From Flavobacterium quisquiliarum (GTDB lineage Bacteria > Bacteroidota > Bacteroidia > Flavobacteriales > Flavobacteriaceae), in contig NZ_WWEM01000036.1 of the NCBI RefSeq assembly GCF_019308285.1, positions 75,217 to 139,216 on the forward strand: 64,000 nt of DNA. Direction: 5' to 3'. Both the position numbers and the translations under genes were made by a program. How positions within the stretch are numbered: position 1 is the stretch's first letter; every line of letters starts with the position of its first letter. The notes under the pieces were generated by a model. It worked only from the letters and a program-made list of their open reading frames with translations. It made no database searches and was not told the DNA's origin. Below are positions 17,354 through 27,273 of this stretch, in pieces.

Positions 17354-18643
17354 TTAAGTCCTATAGTCAAAAAATCGAATTGGTTTGCGACTCATTGGAT
17401 TAAAAACCAAAGGATTCAAAACTTCTTTTGAGGCAAATTCTATTTTTGGCGTTACTCTCAGTTTAGCTCTAAAATGATCTTTTATTTCTTGTAAAAATTC
17501 CGGGGTTTGATCTTTTACTGCAATTTTAATCAGGATTTCATCTGTACCTAAATCATTGGTAGAGATTTCTATCAAATGATTTTCGATAGTATCAAAACTG
17601 CTCAAAACATCGTTCATCGCTGGCGGATAAAGCGTTGTGCCTTTATATTTGATCATCTGTTTTTTACGTCCGACAACTGGGCCAACGCGTAAAGTATTTC
17701 TGCCACAGGCACAAGGCTCATCATGAAACTGAACCATATCTCCCGTTTTGAAACGTAACAAAGGCATCGCTTCAATTCCTAAAGTTGTAAATGTTAATTC
17801 GCCCGTTTCGCCATTTTTTACAGGCTGATTATGCTCGTCTAAAACTTCAACAATAATCAATTCCGGATGATGATGTCCGCCTTTTCCGTGTTCACATTCG
17901 GTAAAAGCGGTACTCATTTCTGTAGAAGCATAAGTTGAAAACAACTTAATATTCCATTTATCTGTAATTTTTTTGGATAGAATATTCATTGAAAAATCCT
18001 GTTCTCTCAAAGACTCTCCAATGCAGATTGCCCCTTTTATGCTCGAATTATTATAATCGATTCCATGCATTTCTGCATATTCAATTAATTTCAAAAGGAA
18101 AGAAGGAACTGTGATTAAATAACTCGGATTGTATTTTAAAATAGAATCCCATTGCATTTCCGGAATTCCTGCACCGACACGAATAACGCCTACTTTTAGT
18201 TTTCTTAAACCAAGAAAATAAGCCAGACCCGCCATAAATTTTCGGTCAATTGTAGTCATTAACTGCACTACATCGCCTTCTGCAATTCCCGCACAGGCGA
18301 ATGAAATCGCTTCATTATAAGCCAATCGATCTAAGTCAGAATCGGTTAAGCCAAAAGTTACAGGATCGCCTAAAGTTCCAGAAGTTGAGGCATAATCGAT
18401 AATTTGATTTTGAGGAACACACAAAAAATCATCATTATATTGCTGTAAATCTTCCTTAGTTGTAACAGGTAAATGCTGTAAATCTTCCAGTGTTTTAACT
18501 TTAGAAATATCAATATTTTGTCCAGCAAAAAGTCTTTTGTAAAAAGGAGAATTCTCGCTGATATATTCTAAAAGGTCAACTAGTTTTTTTTCTTGAAAAA
18601 TTTTAATCTCTTCTAAAGAATCTTTTTCTATTGCTGGAATCAT
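17354..18643 (-). CDS. LuxE/PaaK-like acyl-adenylate ligase (flexirubin locus)
   Basis: ANL-superfamily enzyme of the phenylacetate-CoA ligase / LuxE type, which activates a carboxylate as its adenylate and passes it to CoA or a carrier protein. The phosphate-binding loop is YASTSGTLGDPVTFGL (about 84-99) and the adenine motif is TYASTEM. The late hinge region holds CACGRNTLRVG with a paired cysteine. In an aryl polyene pathway the natural candidate substrate is 4-coumarate from the tyrosine ammonia-lyase at 48830-50350. It overlaps the upstream C45-type gene by 4 bases, so it is coupled as the last gene of the pigment run. Confidence 0.82.
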   Translation of the reverse strand: MIPAIEKDSLEEIKIFQEKKLVDLLEYISENSPFYKRLFAGQNIDISKVKTLEDLQHLPVTTKEDLQQYNDDFLCVPQNQIIDYASTSGTLGDPVTFGLTDSDLDRLAYNEAISFACAGIAEGDVVQLMTTIDRKFMAGLAYFLGLRKLKVGVIRVGAGIPEMQWDSILKYNPSYLITVPSFLLKLIEYAEMHGIDYNNSSIKGAICIGESLREQDFSMNILSKKITDKWNIKLFSTYASTEMSTAFTECEHGKGGHHHPELIIVEVLDEHNQPVKNGETGELTFTTLGIEAMPLLRFKTGDMVQFHDEPCACGRNTLRVGPVVGRKKQMIKYKGTTLYPPAMNDVLSSFDTIENHLIEISTNDLGTDEILIKIAVKDQTPEFLQEIKDHFRAKLRVTPKIEFASKEVLNPLVFNPMSRKPIRFFDYRT

Positions 18644-20304
18644 CGTAATTTTCTTTTGACTTTTTTTAAATATTTTTCAATCTTTTCTTTATCAGGAATT
18701 GTTGTAATTTCTAGGTTTAAAGCTTTTTCAAAATTAATCTTTGCCTGTGCAAATTCCTTTTTTTGGTAAAAGTACAATCCTGCTTTATAATACACAACCC
18801 AATAATCAGGGTTTAAGGATTGATAATGTTGCAAAAACTCTAGAGAAGTATTTTCTTTCTTCTTAAGAAGCGAATCTATTTTATGATCTTCAATTTTAAA
18901 ATTTTTAAAATTCTGAAAAGTAGCGGTTTCTAAAAAAGGATCTTTGCGAATGTTCAAATTTTCTTGCTGAAAAGATTTTGTGTGAACTTGATTTTCACTG
19001 AAAATTAAATTCAAATCGTAACAAACAAATTCTCCCAACTGAAATGGATTTGCCGAAACCCAAACTAATTTTTCTTTTGGTTTAAAAATAATTCCGTGAT
19101 GCGCAAGTAATTGGTTTAAGGCTTTTTCATTTCCAAATCCTAGTGAAATATTTTTTAAACCTTCTTTATTTCGGAGAATTTCCGAAGCAATTTCCGGATT
19201 CACTTTTGGATTTTCAGACAAAAGTTCCTGCATTCTTTCAAAACGATATTCAGAATGACTATTCGTAATTTGTTCCAGATTTCGTTTGTCTGCTACAAAA
19301 GCATCTCCCTGAAAATGATTTGAACAAATTAATTGGTCTGAATTTGCAACATCATAAACATCCATTTTATCAGGAGAAACTTCAATCAAAATCGCTTTAT
19401 TATCATTGGCACTTCCCACCATAATAGATTCAGAAACAAATACTTTTCTCTTTTTTGCAATGGAAATGGCTTCGTCTAAATTTTTGGCGTGCTGTAAAAT
19501 TTCGCGAGTGAGAATCGATATTGGAGTTTTCGCACTAAGCGGAATTTTAGACTTAGAAGCATTTATCGTTACAGTTAAACCTTCGAGATTCATTCCGGAA
19601 ACTGCTCCAATCATTCCCGGCCAAGTAACCATCATAAACGGGAATCCTTCTTTTGGTTTTATAAAGGCGATAATTTTATTTTCCGCGAAAGCGTCATTGA
19701 CATAAAAATCAAAATTGCGGGCCAGAATTAAATTTCCATCTTCCGATTTTTCGTTCCAAGCTGCAAAAGAAGAACAACCTACCAAAGCCAAATCTTGCAA
19801 AGCGTGCCCAATATCATGTGCTCCATGCAGATACAAACCACGCTGATATTTAGGTGCAATGTTGTTAAATTCGTCTGAACTATATTCTGAAACCCCATAA
19901 ATTTCGGTTTGATATTCATTAGGAACATTTAAATATAATTTTCGATTGTACCAGTTTAAGAAACTCCTCAGTAATTTCTGCTGGAATTTCGAAGGAATGA
20001 AATCGGTTATTTTGGAGAAAAAAATACGCTGTTGTTTTTGTAAAAGTGAATCGGTGAGGGCGCCAGTGTTCAGACCAATTTCAAGCGGATCTCCTTCGAC
20101 ATATAATTCCCAAAGTCCCTGCTTATTTTTTAGGAATGAATTTTTTCCAGAAACAAAAGCACTGTCTGAAATTTTGGTCACAACAGGTTTTGTATTATTA
20201 AAAGCAGTAATGTCTGGTTTATGATGTTTTGATTTTGATGTACCACAGGATGTCAGCAAACTGAAAAAACCGATAATAAGGAAATAAATAATTCGGTTTT
20301 TCAT
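18640..20304 (-). CDS. C45-family autoproteolytic acyltransferase/hydrolase lipoprotein
   Basis: Lipoprotein signal ending LLTSC (lipid Cys20), so it should sit on the periplasmic side. An N-terminal-nucleophile hydrolase domain (penicillin acylase / acyl-CoA:6-APA acyltransferase-like, C45) follows. The precursor is expected to cut before Cys177 in LVGCSSFAAWNEKSEDGN, leaving that Cys as nucleophile; LILARNFDF follows as in the family. A TPR-like tail runs from about residue 490. In the pigment locus it could form or cleave an amide or ester on an acylated product. It overlaps the ligase gene by 4 bases and follows the FAD oxidoreductase by 7. Confidence 0.8.
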   Translation of the reverse strand: MKNRIIYFLIIGFFSLLTSCGTSKSKHHKPDITAFNNTKPVVTKISDSAFVSGKNSFLKNKQGLWELYVEGDPLEIGLNTGALTDSLLQKQQRIFFSKITDFIPSKFQQKLLRSFLNWYNRKLYLNVPNEYQTEIYGVSEYSSDEFNNIAPKYQRGLYLHGAHDIGHALQDLALVGCSSFAAWNEKSEDGNLILARNFDFYVNDAFAENKIIAFIKPKEGFPFMMVTWPGMIGAVSGMNLEGLTVTINASKSKIPLSAKTPISILTREILQHAKNLDEAISIAKKRKVFVSESIMVGSANDNKAILIEVSPDKMDVYDVANSDQLICSNHFQGDAFVADKRNLEQITNSHSEYRFERMQELLSENPKVNPEIASEILRNKEGLKNISLGFGNEKALNQLLAHHGIIFKPKEKLVWVSANPFQLGEFVCYDLNLIFSENQVHTKSFQQENLNIRKDPFLETATFQNFKNFKIEDHKIDSLLKKKENTSLEFLQHYQSLNPDYWVVYYKAGLYFYQKKEFAQAKINFEKALNLEITTIPDKEKIEKYLKKVKRKLR

Positions 20305-20311
20305 GATGTTA

Positions 20312-21829
20312 TTATTCAGATGCTTTTTTAATTTTTTCCAGCAGATATTCTTTTCCTACAATTTCAGAGCAAGTTACGACTGCTCCAACTGTAACACCCA
20401 AGACACCATGCATGTTAATACTTTGGCCTGTAAGATAAAGATTTTCTAGCTTAGTTTTTGACGGAATTAAAGTTTTCATGGGATTATTAGAATCTTTAAC
20501 ATATCCATACATATTGCCGCCGTCTCCGCCAATATAATCGCGATACGAAAGAGGGGTAGAAGTATGAACCGATTTGATGCAATTTCTAATTCCAGGGAAT
20601 TTTTTTTCGATTTCTTCTAAAAGTTTTTCGGCTTTTTCGGCTTTGAATTCTTCGTAACTTTTGCCTCGTTCGTTTTCTTCAAAAGTGGTATTAAAAGTAT
20701 TTTCCCAAGCTTTTACATCATCATATTTCATGTAGGTTAAAAAGGTCATCCCGTCTGCCCATTCTTCCTCTTTTTGAGACGGATTCATGGAGGCCATAAA
20801 AGTTTTCGGCCATGAATTTTCATCATATTCGTGAGCTGTCCAAACGTCTACAGAACTCTTGAAATGATAATAATTATGATTGATGTATTTAAAAGTTTTA
20901 GGTTTAAAAACAATATAAAGACTGAATGCAGAAAGAACACTTTCAAGGCCTTGAATTCTATTGAAAAATGGTTTTCGGAAGTTGTCCTGACCAGCCATTT
21001 TCAAAGTTGTTTTGGGTTCAATGTTCGAAATAAAAAATGTTCCGAATACTTCAGTTCCATCTTTCATTTTGACCGAACTTACCTTTTGATTCTTAACTTC
21101 AATTTTAGTAACTTCTTTGTGTTTAAAGAATTCGCCCCCGTATTTTTTGAGTTGTTTTAAAAGCTGTTTTGTGATCTGACTTCCGCCATTGATGCAACGC
21201 CATGAACTTTCGATATACGAATTGACGATAAGTGCATGTACATAAAAAGGCGATTTGTCTGGAATTCCGGCATAGAGAAAATTGGATCCGGCTAAGACTG
21301 CTTTTAACGTTTCGTTTTGGGTAAAAGAATCGATGGTTTCTTTCGCGTTAAGCGTTAGTATTTCATCATCATACTTTCCTTCCGATTCCAGATTGTAAAG
21401 AGGGAATTTTTTGCATACTTCTGTTATTTTCTGGCAGTATTGTTCGAGATTTTCTTTCTCTTCGGGGAAATAATTGGTCAATTGTTGAATGAAATTTTTG
21501 AAACCCTGTGCATGCGGATATTCGGTTTTATCGTCTTCAAAAGAAATTATATCAAAACCATTTTCATCTAATTTCTTCAGATTCAAATGATCGATTATTC
21601 CAATGTATTTGAAATATTGGTGAAGATTTTGGCCTTCGCCCAAACCTCCAATATAATGGATTCCCGTATCAAAAATGGTTTTATCTCTTACAAAAGTCTG
21701 AAGATTTCCTCCGTATTGATTGTTTTTTTCAAGTACACAAACGCTGTAGCCTTCTTTTGCCAGAATAACAGCAGAAACCAATCCACCCAAACCACTGCCA
21801 ATGATGACTACATCGTACTCTTTCTTCAT
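20312..21829 (-). CDS. FAD-dependent oxidoreductase, phytoene desaturase-like
   Basis: The N-terminal FAD-binding motif is VVIIGSGLGGLVSAVILAKE (GSGLGG 11-16) with acid E34 closing the dinucleotide fold. The C-terminal FAD contact is NLYLTGQSINMHGVLGVTVG. The 505-residue length and layout match the CrtI / retinol saturase-like family, which moves hydrogens on polyenes. No carotenoid genes are nearby, and it lies between the MMPL fusion and the C45-type gene. A role in desaturating or isomerising the aryl polyene is therefore more likely than carotenoid synthesis. Its start codon overlaps the MMPL stop. Confidence 0.85.
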   Translation of the reverse strand: MKKEYDVVIIGSGLGGLVSAVILAKEGYSVCVLEKNNQYGGNLQTFVRDKTIFDTGIHYIGGLGEGQNLHQYFKYIGIIDHLNLKKLDENGFDIISFEDDKTEYPHAQGFKNFIQQLTNYFPEEKENLEQYCQKITEVCKKFPLYNLESEGKYDDEILTLNAKETIDSFTQNETLKAVLAGSNFLYAGIPDKSPFYVHALIVNSYIESSWRCINGGSQITKQLLKQLKKYGGEFFKHKEVTKIEVKNQKVSSVKMKDGTEVFGTFFISNIEPKTTLKMAGQDNFRKPFFNRIQGLESVLSAFSLYIVFKPKTFKYINHNYYHFKSSVDVWTAHEYDENSWPKTFMASMNPSQKEEEWADGMTFLTYMKYDDVKAWENTFNTTFEENERGKSYEEFKAEKAEKLLEEIEKKFPGIRNCIKSVHTSTPLSYRDYIGGDGGNMYGYVKDSNNPMKTLIPSKTKLENLYLTGQSINMHGVLGVTVGAVVTCSEIVGKEYLLEKIKKASE

Positions 21830-24800
21830 TACTTTTTCTTTAAAACAACTAATCCATTTTCCTCAGAAAGAATTTCAAAATTCTCAAACTGATTTTTTAA
21901 ACCAGAACAATTCACTAAAATGATTAAAGAATCAACTTGAAAAACTTTTTCAATTTCGTTTTTATAACTTTCGTCAGAAATCAAAATAACATCATATTGA
22001 TTTTCAAGTGCTGAATTCAATTGATCCAAATACAATATTTTTCTTTTGGATACAATATAATTGGTTTTTGCTACTAATAATTTTTCTTCATCATTTATAA
22101 AAGAAACGATTTTTCGCTGAGGTTCCTGTAATGCTAATAAAACGTCTAATTGTCCATAATCATTTCCTAAATGCAGGATTTTTGCTTTTGGCTGAATGTG
22201 TTTGTTTAGATTATAATAGGTTTCCAGATTTTGTTTTAAATCTTTTTTGACGCTGTTGCCAATTTCAATTTCTTTATAATCATAACTGTTGATGAGCATG
22301 GTTTTGAAATAATCTGGACCTTCGAGTTCTTCTCGTATTTTATGATATTCTGCTTTGAAAAAAGAACTGACTTGTTTAGTTTTTTCAGTATAATTATTTC
22401 CAAATGAAAAATCATTAGGAGAAATTCTTTCTAAAATTGTAACGGTTAATTTTCCGTGATGAATGACAAAATCACCTTTTGGAATTAATTCTGAAGCACC
22501 ATGAATGACCACAGGAAGAATATCTAAGTTAAATTCTTCAGCTAAGAAAAAAGCACCTTTATGGAATCGTTTAATCACATTGCTTTCTGAACGAGTTCCT
22601 TCTGGAAAAACCATTAAAGAATAACCTTGCTCTACTTTTTTTCTTAAATGTTCAACGCCACCTTCCAAACCTTCTGACACTGGATAAAATCCTGCTTTTC
22701 TAACAACGCCGCCAAAAATAGGAGAGTTGTAAACCCAGTCGCTTACTAGGAAAATGATTTTTGGGCTTAACATTCCGATTGACAGAATATCCAAAAATGA
22801 AGAATGATTGGCAATAATTACAGCTGGTTTTTCGAAAGTTTCATTGAAATTGTTAACAACCTTTTTGCGTATAAACGGATTCGAATATAACACTGATTTC
22901 ATGAATTTTGAAACTACATATCGAAAAAATTTCATTTTTGACTTTTTGCTGAAAGGCAGAATCGGCATGATTGTAAAACTGAAAATCGACATTACAATAC
23001 CGCCCAAGCCATAATAAGTAAACGAAATTACACCATGTACAAATGTTCTTAACTGAAACGGCGGATTTCCTTTTTTAGGACGATTCGACAAGAACAGTTT
23101 GAACAAAATCGGATAGAAAATAAAAGTGATAATGAGCGCTGCAAAAACCCCAATTAATGAAACCAGTGAAATGGAAGTAAGTGCAGGATGTTTGGCAAAA
23201 ATCATGGCGCCAATTCCTAGTATTGTTGTAATAACTGCCAGGATAATTGACGTTCTGTAAATCGCAATTTCATTAACGCCGTTTGAATATTCTTTTTGCA
23301 GTGCGCTGGTCATGAAAATACTAAAATCAACTCCATGACCGAAAATCAAAGTGCAGACAATCATGCTGAAAATATTCATCTGAATACCAAAAACACCCAT
23401 AATTCCGGCCGTAACAATTCCCGTTAAAGCAATTGGAATACAGCTGATAATGACCAATTCGATTCTTCGGAAAAAGAAAAACAAAATCAGAATTACAGCA
23501 ACAAACGAATAATTGACAAGCGAATTAAAATCGGTTTTTAAAGTGCTGAAAAACGTTTCGTTCATCTGTTGACGATCGATTGCTACTATATTTTCTTTTG
23601 TTGAAGTTAATTTTACAAAAGCATCACGCTGTTCCGGCGCTACTTTTACTAAAGTTGAAATCGTATAAAAACCATTTTTTTCGGTAATGAATTCTTGTAA
23701 TTGTAAAGCTTTTATCTTTAAAAACTCTGAGGAAGAGACAGGTTTAAAATCAAAGTCTAAATGATCAAAAAAGAGTTCATAAGTTGTAGGTTTGAAACCA
23801 AGTTTGGAACCTTCGGAAATCAATTCAGATCTTACAAATTGTTTTTTTTGGGAAGTCCAGAATGAATTCCATTTGTTTATTTTTTCGATTTGCGCTTGCT
23901 GCGAAAGTACAATACCGCCAACCGAACTGAAGTTCAGGATTTTGTTCTGCTGTTTTTCTTTTGCTAAATCTCCAAAAAGTTGGCTGTTATGCTGTAAAGC
24001 TTCTTCTATAGTTTTTCCGTAAGAAGCGACATAAATTGTTTTAGAAGTTAAACTGGTACTTTCTTCCAATTGTTTTTCGGCAGCTTTAATTTCTTTTGGA
24101 ATAAAATTCAGCTGTGATAAATCATTATTAAAACCAACATCATTATAAGTAAAACAACAGATAATAGTGATAATCACACAAAGTCCGATTAAGATTTTAT
24201 TGTTATGAAAAGAAAAATGAGCCATTTTATCGATCATATTCTTTTTATGTTCTGCCGGATTTTCGTGTGGTTTGTATAAATGTGGAACAATTAAAAGCGA
24301 GAAAATTCCAGTTGCCATTACAATTACTGCCGCAAAAATTCCAAGATCATTCAACGCGTCCGATTTTACAAAAAGCAGACATAAAAAAGCAACAGCAGTG
24401 GTAGAACTGCTCATAATAACCGGCATTGTAATGTCTTTGTACAAAGTTTTTACATCGCTGTTGTGTTTGTAATGTGTTAGAATATGAATGGAATAATCGA
24501 TTGTAATTCCGAGTAATATAGAGCCAATTCCTAATGAGATTGCAGAGATTTGTTCTCTCACAAAATATAAAAATGCCACAGCAAATAATCCTCCGAAAAC
24601 TGTTGGAAGAAAAATAATCAGCGGAATTAAAACTTTTCGATAAAATAAAATCAAAATCAGCATTAAAGTAAACATCGCGATGGATGTTGTCAAAATAATG
24701 TCGCTCTTAATCTGATTGGCATTGGCAACAGCAATTAAGGCAGAACCAAAATAACTGATGGAAGTTTTTCCTTTAAATTTCTGATTTAGATTTTCCTGAA

Positions 24801-25503
24801 TCGATTTTAGTTTTTCGGCAAAAAGTGTATTCTTTTCTGTTTCGCTCGACGGAATATTAGAAGTAATAAAAAGAAGTAATTTCGTTTTATCCTTTGTCAT
24901 TACAAAACCATTTTCCAGTGTGAAATCATCACCTATATTTAGCTGCTGTAATTTTTTTAAAGCGATAAATGAAATCCCAAATGGATCCTGCAGAATAAAA
25001 TCTTTCGTAATAAACCCGGATGGAGAAATAATCGATTTATAATTTCCCTGAACTGTTGCTGCAATGCTGTCTTTTTGCAGTTTTTGTTCGATGTTTTTAT
25101 AATCTGCATCATCCAGAAAAAGAGGCAGATTGTTGTAAACAAAATCAATGGTTTCCTGAATATTTTCTTCGTCAACTTTTCCCTGAATTCCTGTTATGTA
25201 AGGTTTGCAGGATTTGGAAACACTGTCTGAAAAAGCAGCTGCCATTTCTTTTAAATCATCGGCAGATCCGTTTTTTTCGAGTTTAAAAATAACAGTGGTT
25301 TTATCGGCAAAATTAAGTTGTTTCAGCACTTTTGCCGTAACATCTGTTTTATCGTTTGTTGGGATAAGTTTAGTAATGTCTTCTTCAAATTTCAATCTTG
25401 AAGCAAAAAATCCAAAAACTAGAAGCATCAAAACAGCCAAAAGAACCGAGAGCGATTTTCTTCGGTTTACAAATAAATGAATGGCGTAAAAGTATTGATG
25501 CAT
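21829..25503 (-). CDS. MMPL/RND exporter fused to PlsC-type acyltransferase and a methyltransferase-like tail
   Basis: Very large protein of 1224 residues. Residues about 1-850 form an MMPL-type RND transporter: TM1 near 15-35, two periplasmic domains and two five-TM bundles with LGITIDYSIHIL and FGHGVDFSIF as the conserved TM4/TM10 elements. Residues about 880-1080 are a 1-acylglycerol-phosphate acyltransferase domain with NHSSFLD (about 899, the HX4D motif) and FPEGTRS (about 968). The last 120 residues (KILHLGNDYGQLD, then FINDEEKLLVAKTNY) resemble a Rossmann methyltransferase remnant. It probably exports and/or acylates the hydrophobic pigment. Fusions of this kind occur in aryl polyene clusters. 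Confidence 0.88.
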   Translation of the reverse strand: MHQYFYAIHLFVNRRKSLSVLLAVLMLLVFGFFASRLKFEEDITKLIPTNDKTDVTAKVLKQLNFADKTTVIFKLEKNGSADDLKEMAAAFSDSVSKSCKPYITGIQGKVDEENIQETIDFVYNNLPLFLDDADYKNIEQKLQKDSIAATVQGNYKSIISPSGFITKDFILQDPFGISFIALKKLQQLNIGDDFTLENGFVMTKDKTKLLLFITSNIPSSETEKNTLFAEKLKSIQENLNQKFKGKTSISYFGSALIAVANANQIKSDIILTTSIAMFTLMLILILFYRKVLIPLIIFLPTVFGGLFAVAFLYFVREQISAISLGIGSILLGITIDYSIHILTHYKHNSDVKTLYKDITMPVIMSSSTTAVAFLCLLFVKSDALNDLGIFAAVIVMATGIFSLLIVPHLYKPHENPAEHKKNMIDKMAHFSFHNNKILIGLCVIITIICCFTYNDVGFNNDLSQLNFIPKEIKAAEKQLEESTSLTSKTIYVASYGKTIEEALQHNSQLFGDLAKEKQQNKILNFSSVGGIVLSQQAQIEKINKWNSFWTSQKKQFVRSELISEGSKLGFKPTTYELFFDHLDFDFKPVSSSEFLKIKALQLQEFITEKNGFYTISTLVKVAPEQRDAFVKLTSTKENIVAIDRQQMNETFFSTLKTDFNSLVNYSFVAVILILFFFFRRIELVIISCIPIALTGIVTAGIMGVFGIQMNIFSMIVCTLIFGHGVDFSIFMTSALQKEYSNGVNEIAIYRTSIILAVITTILGIGAMIFAKHPALTSISLVSLIGVFAALIITFIFYPILFKLFLSNRPKKGNPPFQLRTFVHGVISFTYYGLGGIVMSIFSFTIMPILPFSKKSKMKFFRYVVSKFMKSVLYSNPFIRKKVVNNFNETFEKPAVIIANHSSFLDILSIGMLSPKIIFLVSDWVYNSPIFGGVVRKAGFYPVSEGLEGGVEHLRKKVEQGYSLMVFPEGTRSESNVIKRFHKGAFFLAEEFNLDILPVVIHGASELIPKGDFVIHHGKLTVTILERISPNDFSFGNNYTEKTKQVSSFFKAEYHKIREELEGPDYFKTMLINSYDYKEIEIGNSVKKDLKQNLETYYNLNKHIQPKAKILHLGNDYGQLDVLLALQEPQRKIVSFINDEEKLLVAKTNYIVSKRKILYLDQLNSALENQYDVILISDESYKNEIEKVFQVDSLIILVNCSGLKNQFENFEILSEENGLVVLKKK

Positions 25504-25527
25504 GGATTTTTATTTAAAAATTTTTCC

Positions 25528-25585
25528 GCCACGAATTTCACGAATTTTCACGAATTGATTTGTGTTAATTTGTGAAATTTGTGGC
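25528..25585. repeat. GCCACGAATT palindromic element
   Basis: GCCACGAATTTCACGAATT near 25528 pairs with AATTTGTGAAATTTGTGGC near 25567-25585. It is a member of a dispersed intergenic family in this window (also near 30778, 36864, 53751, 57428, 57552 and 58489). Confidence 0.8.
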
Positions 25586-25601
25586 AAGAAATAAATGTAT
25601 A

Positions 25602-26771
25602 TTATTCAGTACGATTTTTGCTAAAAGCCGTCAAAAGTAAATAACTTATAAGGCCAACTGATAGTGCTGAAACGGTTGCTAAAATAAGACTTCCTACAAT
25701 ATATTGCGTAGCATTTTTTTGAATATCGTCTAATGTTATCGAACTGTCTAAAACCAAAGGCGCATCAGTAGAAACAAAAAAGCTTCCGATTTTCAAGGAA
25801 CCATAAATGATAAAGGGAATAAAAGGCGGAAAACTCACATTTGAAGTCAAAAAAGCAATAACTTTATTAAGTCGGAACAAAGCAGCCAAAGAAAAAAGCA
25901 ATATAGTTTGAAAGCCCCAAAAAGGAGAAAGTCCAATAAAAATTCCGAGAGCAATTGCTGCTGATTTTTTAAAATTAGAATCGGAGCTTTCTAAAATATC
26001 TTCTAGAAAGAATTTTTTAAAACCTTTTTTTTTTGCTCGGCGAAAGAAATCCCGAGGTTTTATATAAAGCAAAGCATTAGTTACCAAAATGGTATTTAAA
26101 ATACTAATTCGGGTAAAATCTTGAAATGGACGAAAATGTGAAACTCTTTCTGCAGGATCATACAAAATCTGAATTGGAATGTTTTTAACCACAATTCCTT
26201 TCCATGCAGCGCGAACGATGACTTCGATTTCAAATTCAAATTTATTGGTATAAAAACGCTTTGGTAATAATCTTAAAGGATATAAACGAAATCCAGATTG
26301 TGTATCGTCCAGCTTGATTCCAGTTTCAAATTTGAACCAAAAATTAGAGAACTTGTTCCCGAAACTGCTTTTCTTAGGAACATTTTCCTGCGTCATATTG
26401 CGGCTTCCAATCAAAAGAGAATTTGGCTCATTTTGAATTTCTTCCAGAAAGACAGGAATATCAGAAGCAAAATGCTGTCCGTCAGAATCGATTGTGATGG
26501 CATATTCAAAATTCAATTCCATCGCTTTTCTAAATCCATTTCTCAGTGCTCTTCCTTTTCCTAAATTTTTAGGATGATGAATCTGCGTCAGTTGTGAATA
26601 TTGTTTTAGGATTTCGCTCGTCGAATCAGTAGAACCGTCGTTAACAATAATAACATCTGAGGTAAAATTTAAAATAGAATCCAGTACTTTTTTCAGTGTT
26701 TTTGGGTTGTTGTAAGTAGGTACAATAACGCAAAAGTTAGTCGAACTAAGTAATTCCTGCTGTGATTTCAT
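25602..26771 (-). CDS. Family 2 glycosyltransferase fused to DUF2062
   Basis: Residues about 10-220 are a GT-A fold GT2 domain: VIVPTYNNPKTLKKVLDSIL, VNDGSTDS and the metal-binding DSDGQH (95-100), then GLRNGF-like acceptor elements. Residues about 240-385 are DUF2062, membrane-embedded (ALGIFIGLSPFWGFQTILLF and later helices). The fusion suggests transfer to a lipid or lipophilic acceptor at the membrane. Similar glycosyltransferase genes occur in aryl polyene loci. It may modify the pigment head or its lipid anchor. It lies between the MMPL fusion and a small secreted protein. Confidence 0.85.
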   Translation of the reverse strand: MKSQQELLSSTNFCVIVPTYNNPKTLKKVLDSILNFTSDVIIVNDGSTDSTSEILKQYSQLTQIHHPKNLGKGRALRNGFRKAMELNFEYAITIDSDGQHFASDIPVFLEEIQNEPNSLLIGSRNMTQENVPKKSSFGNKFSNFWFKFETGIKLDDTQSGFRLYPLRLLPKRFYTNKFEFEIEVIVRAAWKGIVVKNIPIQILYDPAERVSHFRPFQDFTRISILNTILVTNALLYIKPRDFFRRAKKKGFKKFFLEDILESSDSNFKKSAAIALGIFIGLSPFWGFQTILLFSLAALFRLNKVIAFLTSNVSFPPFIPFIIYGSLKIGSFFVSTDAPLVLDSSITLDDIQKNATQYIVGSLILATVSALSVGLISYLLLTAFSKNRTE

Positions 26772-26785
26772 GAGTTTTTTTGAGC

Positions 26786-27271
26786 TTACTTCACGAATTG
26801 TTTCTCTTTAGCAGAGAAACTTTTAGACTGCATAACAAAATCTTTTAAATACTCTTTTAAAGCAGCATTTTGTTCTGCATAATGTGCAGTAATAAATTTT
26901 TTGTCTTCCTTAATGTTTTTCTTGTAACCAGTTATTCCAGGAACATTTTCCTGAATACTAAGACGAATCATTCTGATTTCAATATTGTTTGGCTCGCTGT
27001 CAATAACAGATTCTAGAAGTTTTGCACCTTCTTTAAAACGATCAATTTTATCGCCTAATTTTTTCTCAAATTTAGAATCCAATAAAATAGAAGCTGCTTT
27101 GTAAGCCACTAAAATTTTATCATCGCTATTGGAAACACCCGATAGTTTTTCTACAAAATTTTTAGCATTAGTTTCTGATTTTGTAACATCCGTATACATT
27201 TTACGAATAGAGGCTAAATCTGGCGTACCCACAAAATTTATCCATAAAAGTAATGTCATTAATAGTTTCAT
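26786..27271 (-). CDS. Small secreted helical protein of the pigment locus
   Basis: 161 residues with a short hydrophobic N terminus (LLMTLLLWINFVG), probably a signal peptide, then charged helices (SIRKMYTDVTKSETNAKNF, DKIDRFKEGAKLLESVID). No enzyme motif was seen. It is packed 2 bases after the hotdog gene and 14 bases before the glycosyltransferase gene, so it is part of the operon. I do not recognise a named family. Confidence 0.7.
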   Translation of the reverse strand: MKLLMTLLLWINFVGTPDLASIRKMYTDVTKSETNAKNFVEKLSGVSNSDDKILVAYKAASILLDSKFEKKLGDKIDRFKEGAKLLESVIDSEPNNIEIRMIRLSIQENVPGITGYKKNIKEDKKFITAHYAEQNAALKEYLKDFVMQSKSFSAKEKQFVK

Positions 27272-27273
27272 AA

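Noticed and set aside
20312..21829. Carotenoid phytoene desaturase
   Set aside because: No crtB, crtE or crtY-like neighbours; the gene is embedded in and overlaps pigment-locus genes.
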